Origin: Panorpa germanica
Taxonomy: Eukaryota; Arthropoda; Insecta; Mecoptera; Panorpidae
NCBI GenBank assembly: GCA_963678705.1
Contig: OY783203.1
Location: forward strand, 26,890,535-26,954,534
Direction of reading: 5' to 3'
DNA: 64,000 nucleotides
The position numbers and the translations under genes were made by a program. Numbering within the stretch: the first letter of the stretch is position 1; every line of letters starts with the position of its first letter. Shown here one piece after another: positions 63,801 through 64,000 of the stretch. Under the pieces are notes generated by a model that saw only the letters and a list, made by a program, of their open reading frames with translations, did no database searches and was not told the DNA's origin.

Positions 63801-64000
63801 TTAAAAATAGTACTCGTACATGTTGAGCAAATTTAAAAAAAAATCACAATCGCAGGTTATATTAAAGAAAGAACATTTAAGGAGCAGCATTTTGAAGACT
63901 TTCATCATAGTGAGAAAATCTACCACATGATCTTACCATGGCAGATGATTCGGATAAGAAAAAGATTGAGAGAATTTATAATTAACACATGAATAACAAT
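60831..64000. other. Gene-free right end
   Basis: A plus-strand stretch at 61010-61128 is open in all three frames and ends at a weak donor (ATG|GTTTGT), so it may be part of a 5' exon of a gene continuing to the right, but none of the three readings resembles a known protein. The rest is AT-rich and without recognisable exons. Confidence 0.35.

Noticed and set aside
63939..63985. Short frame starting ATGGCAGATGATTCGG near the right edge
   Set aside because: It ends after about 15 codons without a donor that extends it; it could equally be intronic or minus-strand sequence.

Overview
The window is nuclear DNA of an insect. It is strongly AT-rich, genes are split by many short GT-AG introns, and every recognisable protein has a close insect or animal counterpart. 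The musashi protein, whose C-terminal tail is of the Drosophila msi type, points to an arthropod. The fragment style and short non-autonomous DNA transposons would suit Lepidoptera or another large-genome insect, but I cannot fix the order.

Layout: 1-10.4 kb has no recognisable gene and is a patchwork of small transposons (a 9-bp-TSD Mutator-like MITE, an 8-bp-TSD hAT MITE, tRNA-type SINE pieces and others). From 10.4 to 18.4 kb two genes lie head to head: IFT46 (intraflagellar transport, minus strand, 6 exons) and an ammonium transporter Amt (plus strand, 11 exons, 575 aa). The Amt introns 1 and 4 are mostly MITE sequence. From 18,892 to 27,058 sits one 8.17-kb Ty3/gypsy (errantivirus-type) element on the minus strand, with 519-bp LTRs that look identical, a 4-bp target duplication (AACG), a serine-tRNA-like primer site and a polypurine tract. 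It carries gag, pol and an env remnant. Its pol has two unusual parts: a TARG1-like macrodomain that spans a reading-frame break, and a duplicated domain of about 115 residues before the integrase zinc finger. Most of the integrase core and the env surface subunit are missing.

From 28.5 to 31.0 kb is cytoplasmic aspartyl-tRNA synthetase (plus, 11 exons, 533 aa). From 37.3 to 40.7 kb is a DPP8/9-type dipeptidyl peptidase (minus, 9 exons, 844 aa) with its catalytic triad intact. From 44.0 kb to at least 57.4 kb runs a small mitochondrial membrane protein of the NDUFA4/NMES1 type (plus, 4 sure exons). Its 10.7-kb second intron contains the last two coding exons of musashi (msi, minus, 55.9-57.1 kb). 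Since upstream msi exons must lie beyond 57.1 kb, the two genes are interleaved on opposite strands. From 57.4 kb to the end I find no further sure coding exon; a CpG-rich, promoter-like block lies near 60.5-60.8 kb.

The host genes are unrelated housekeeping or neural genes and do not form an operon or pathway. For all spliced genes the exon phases add up to an open frame, which is the main internal check used here.
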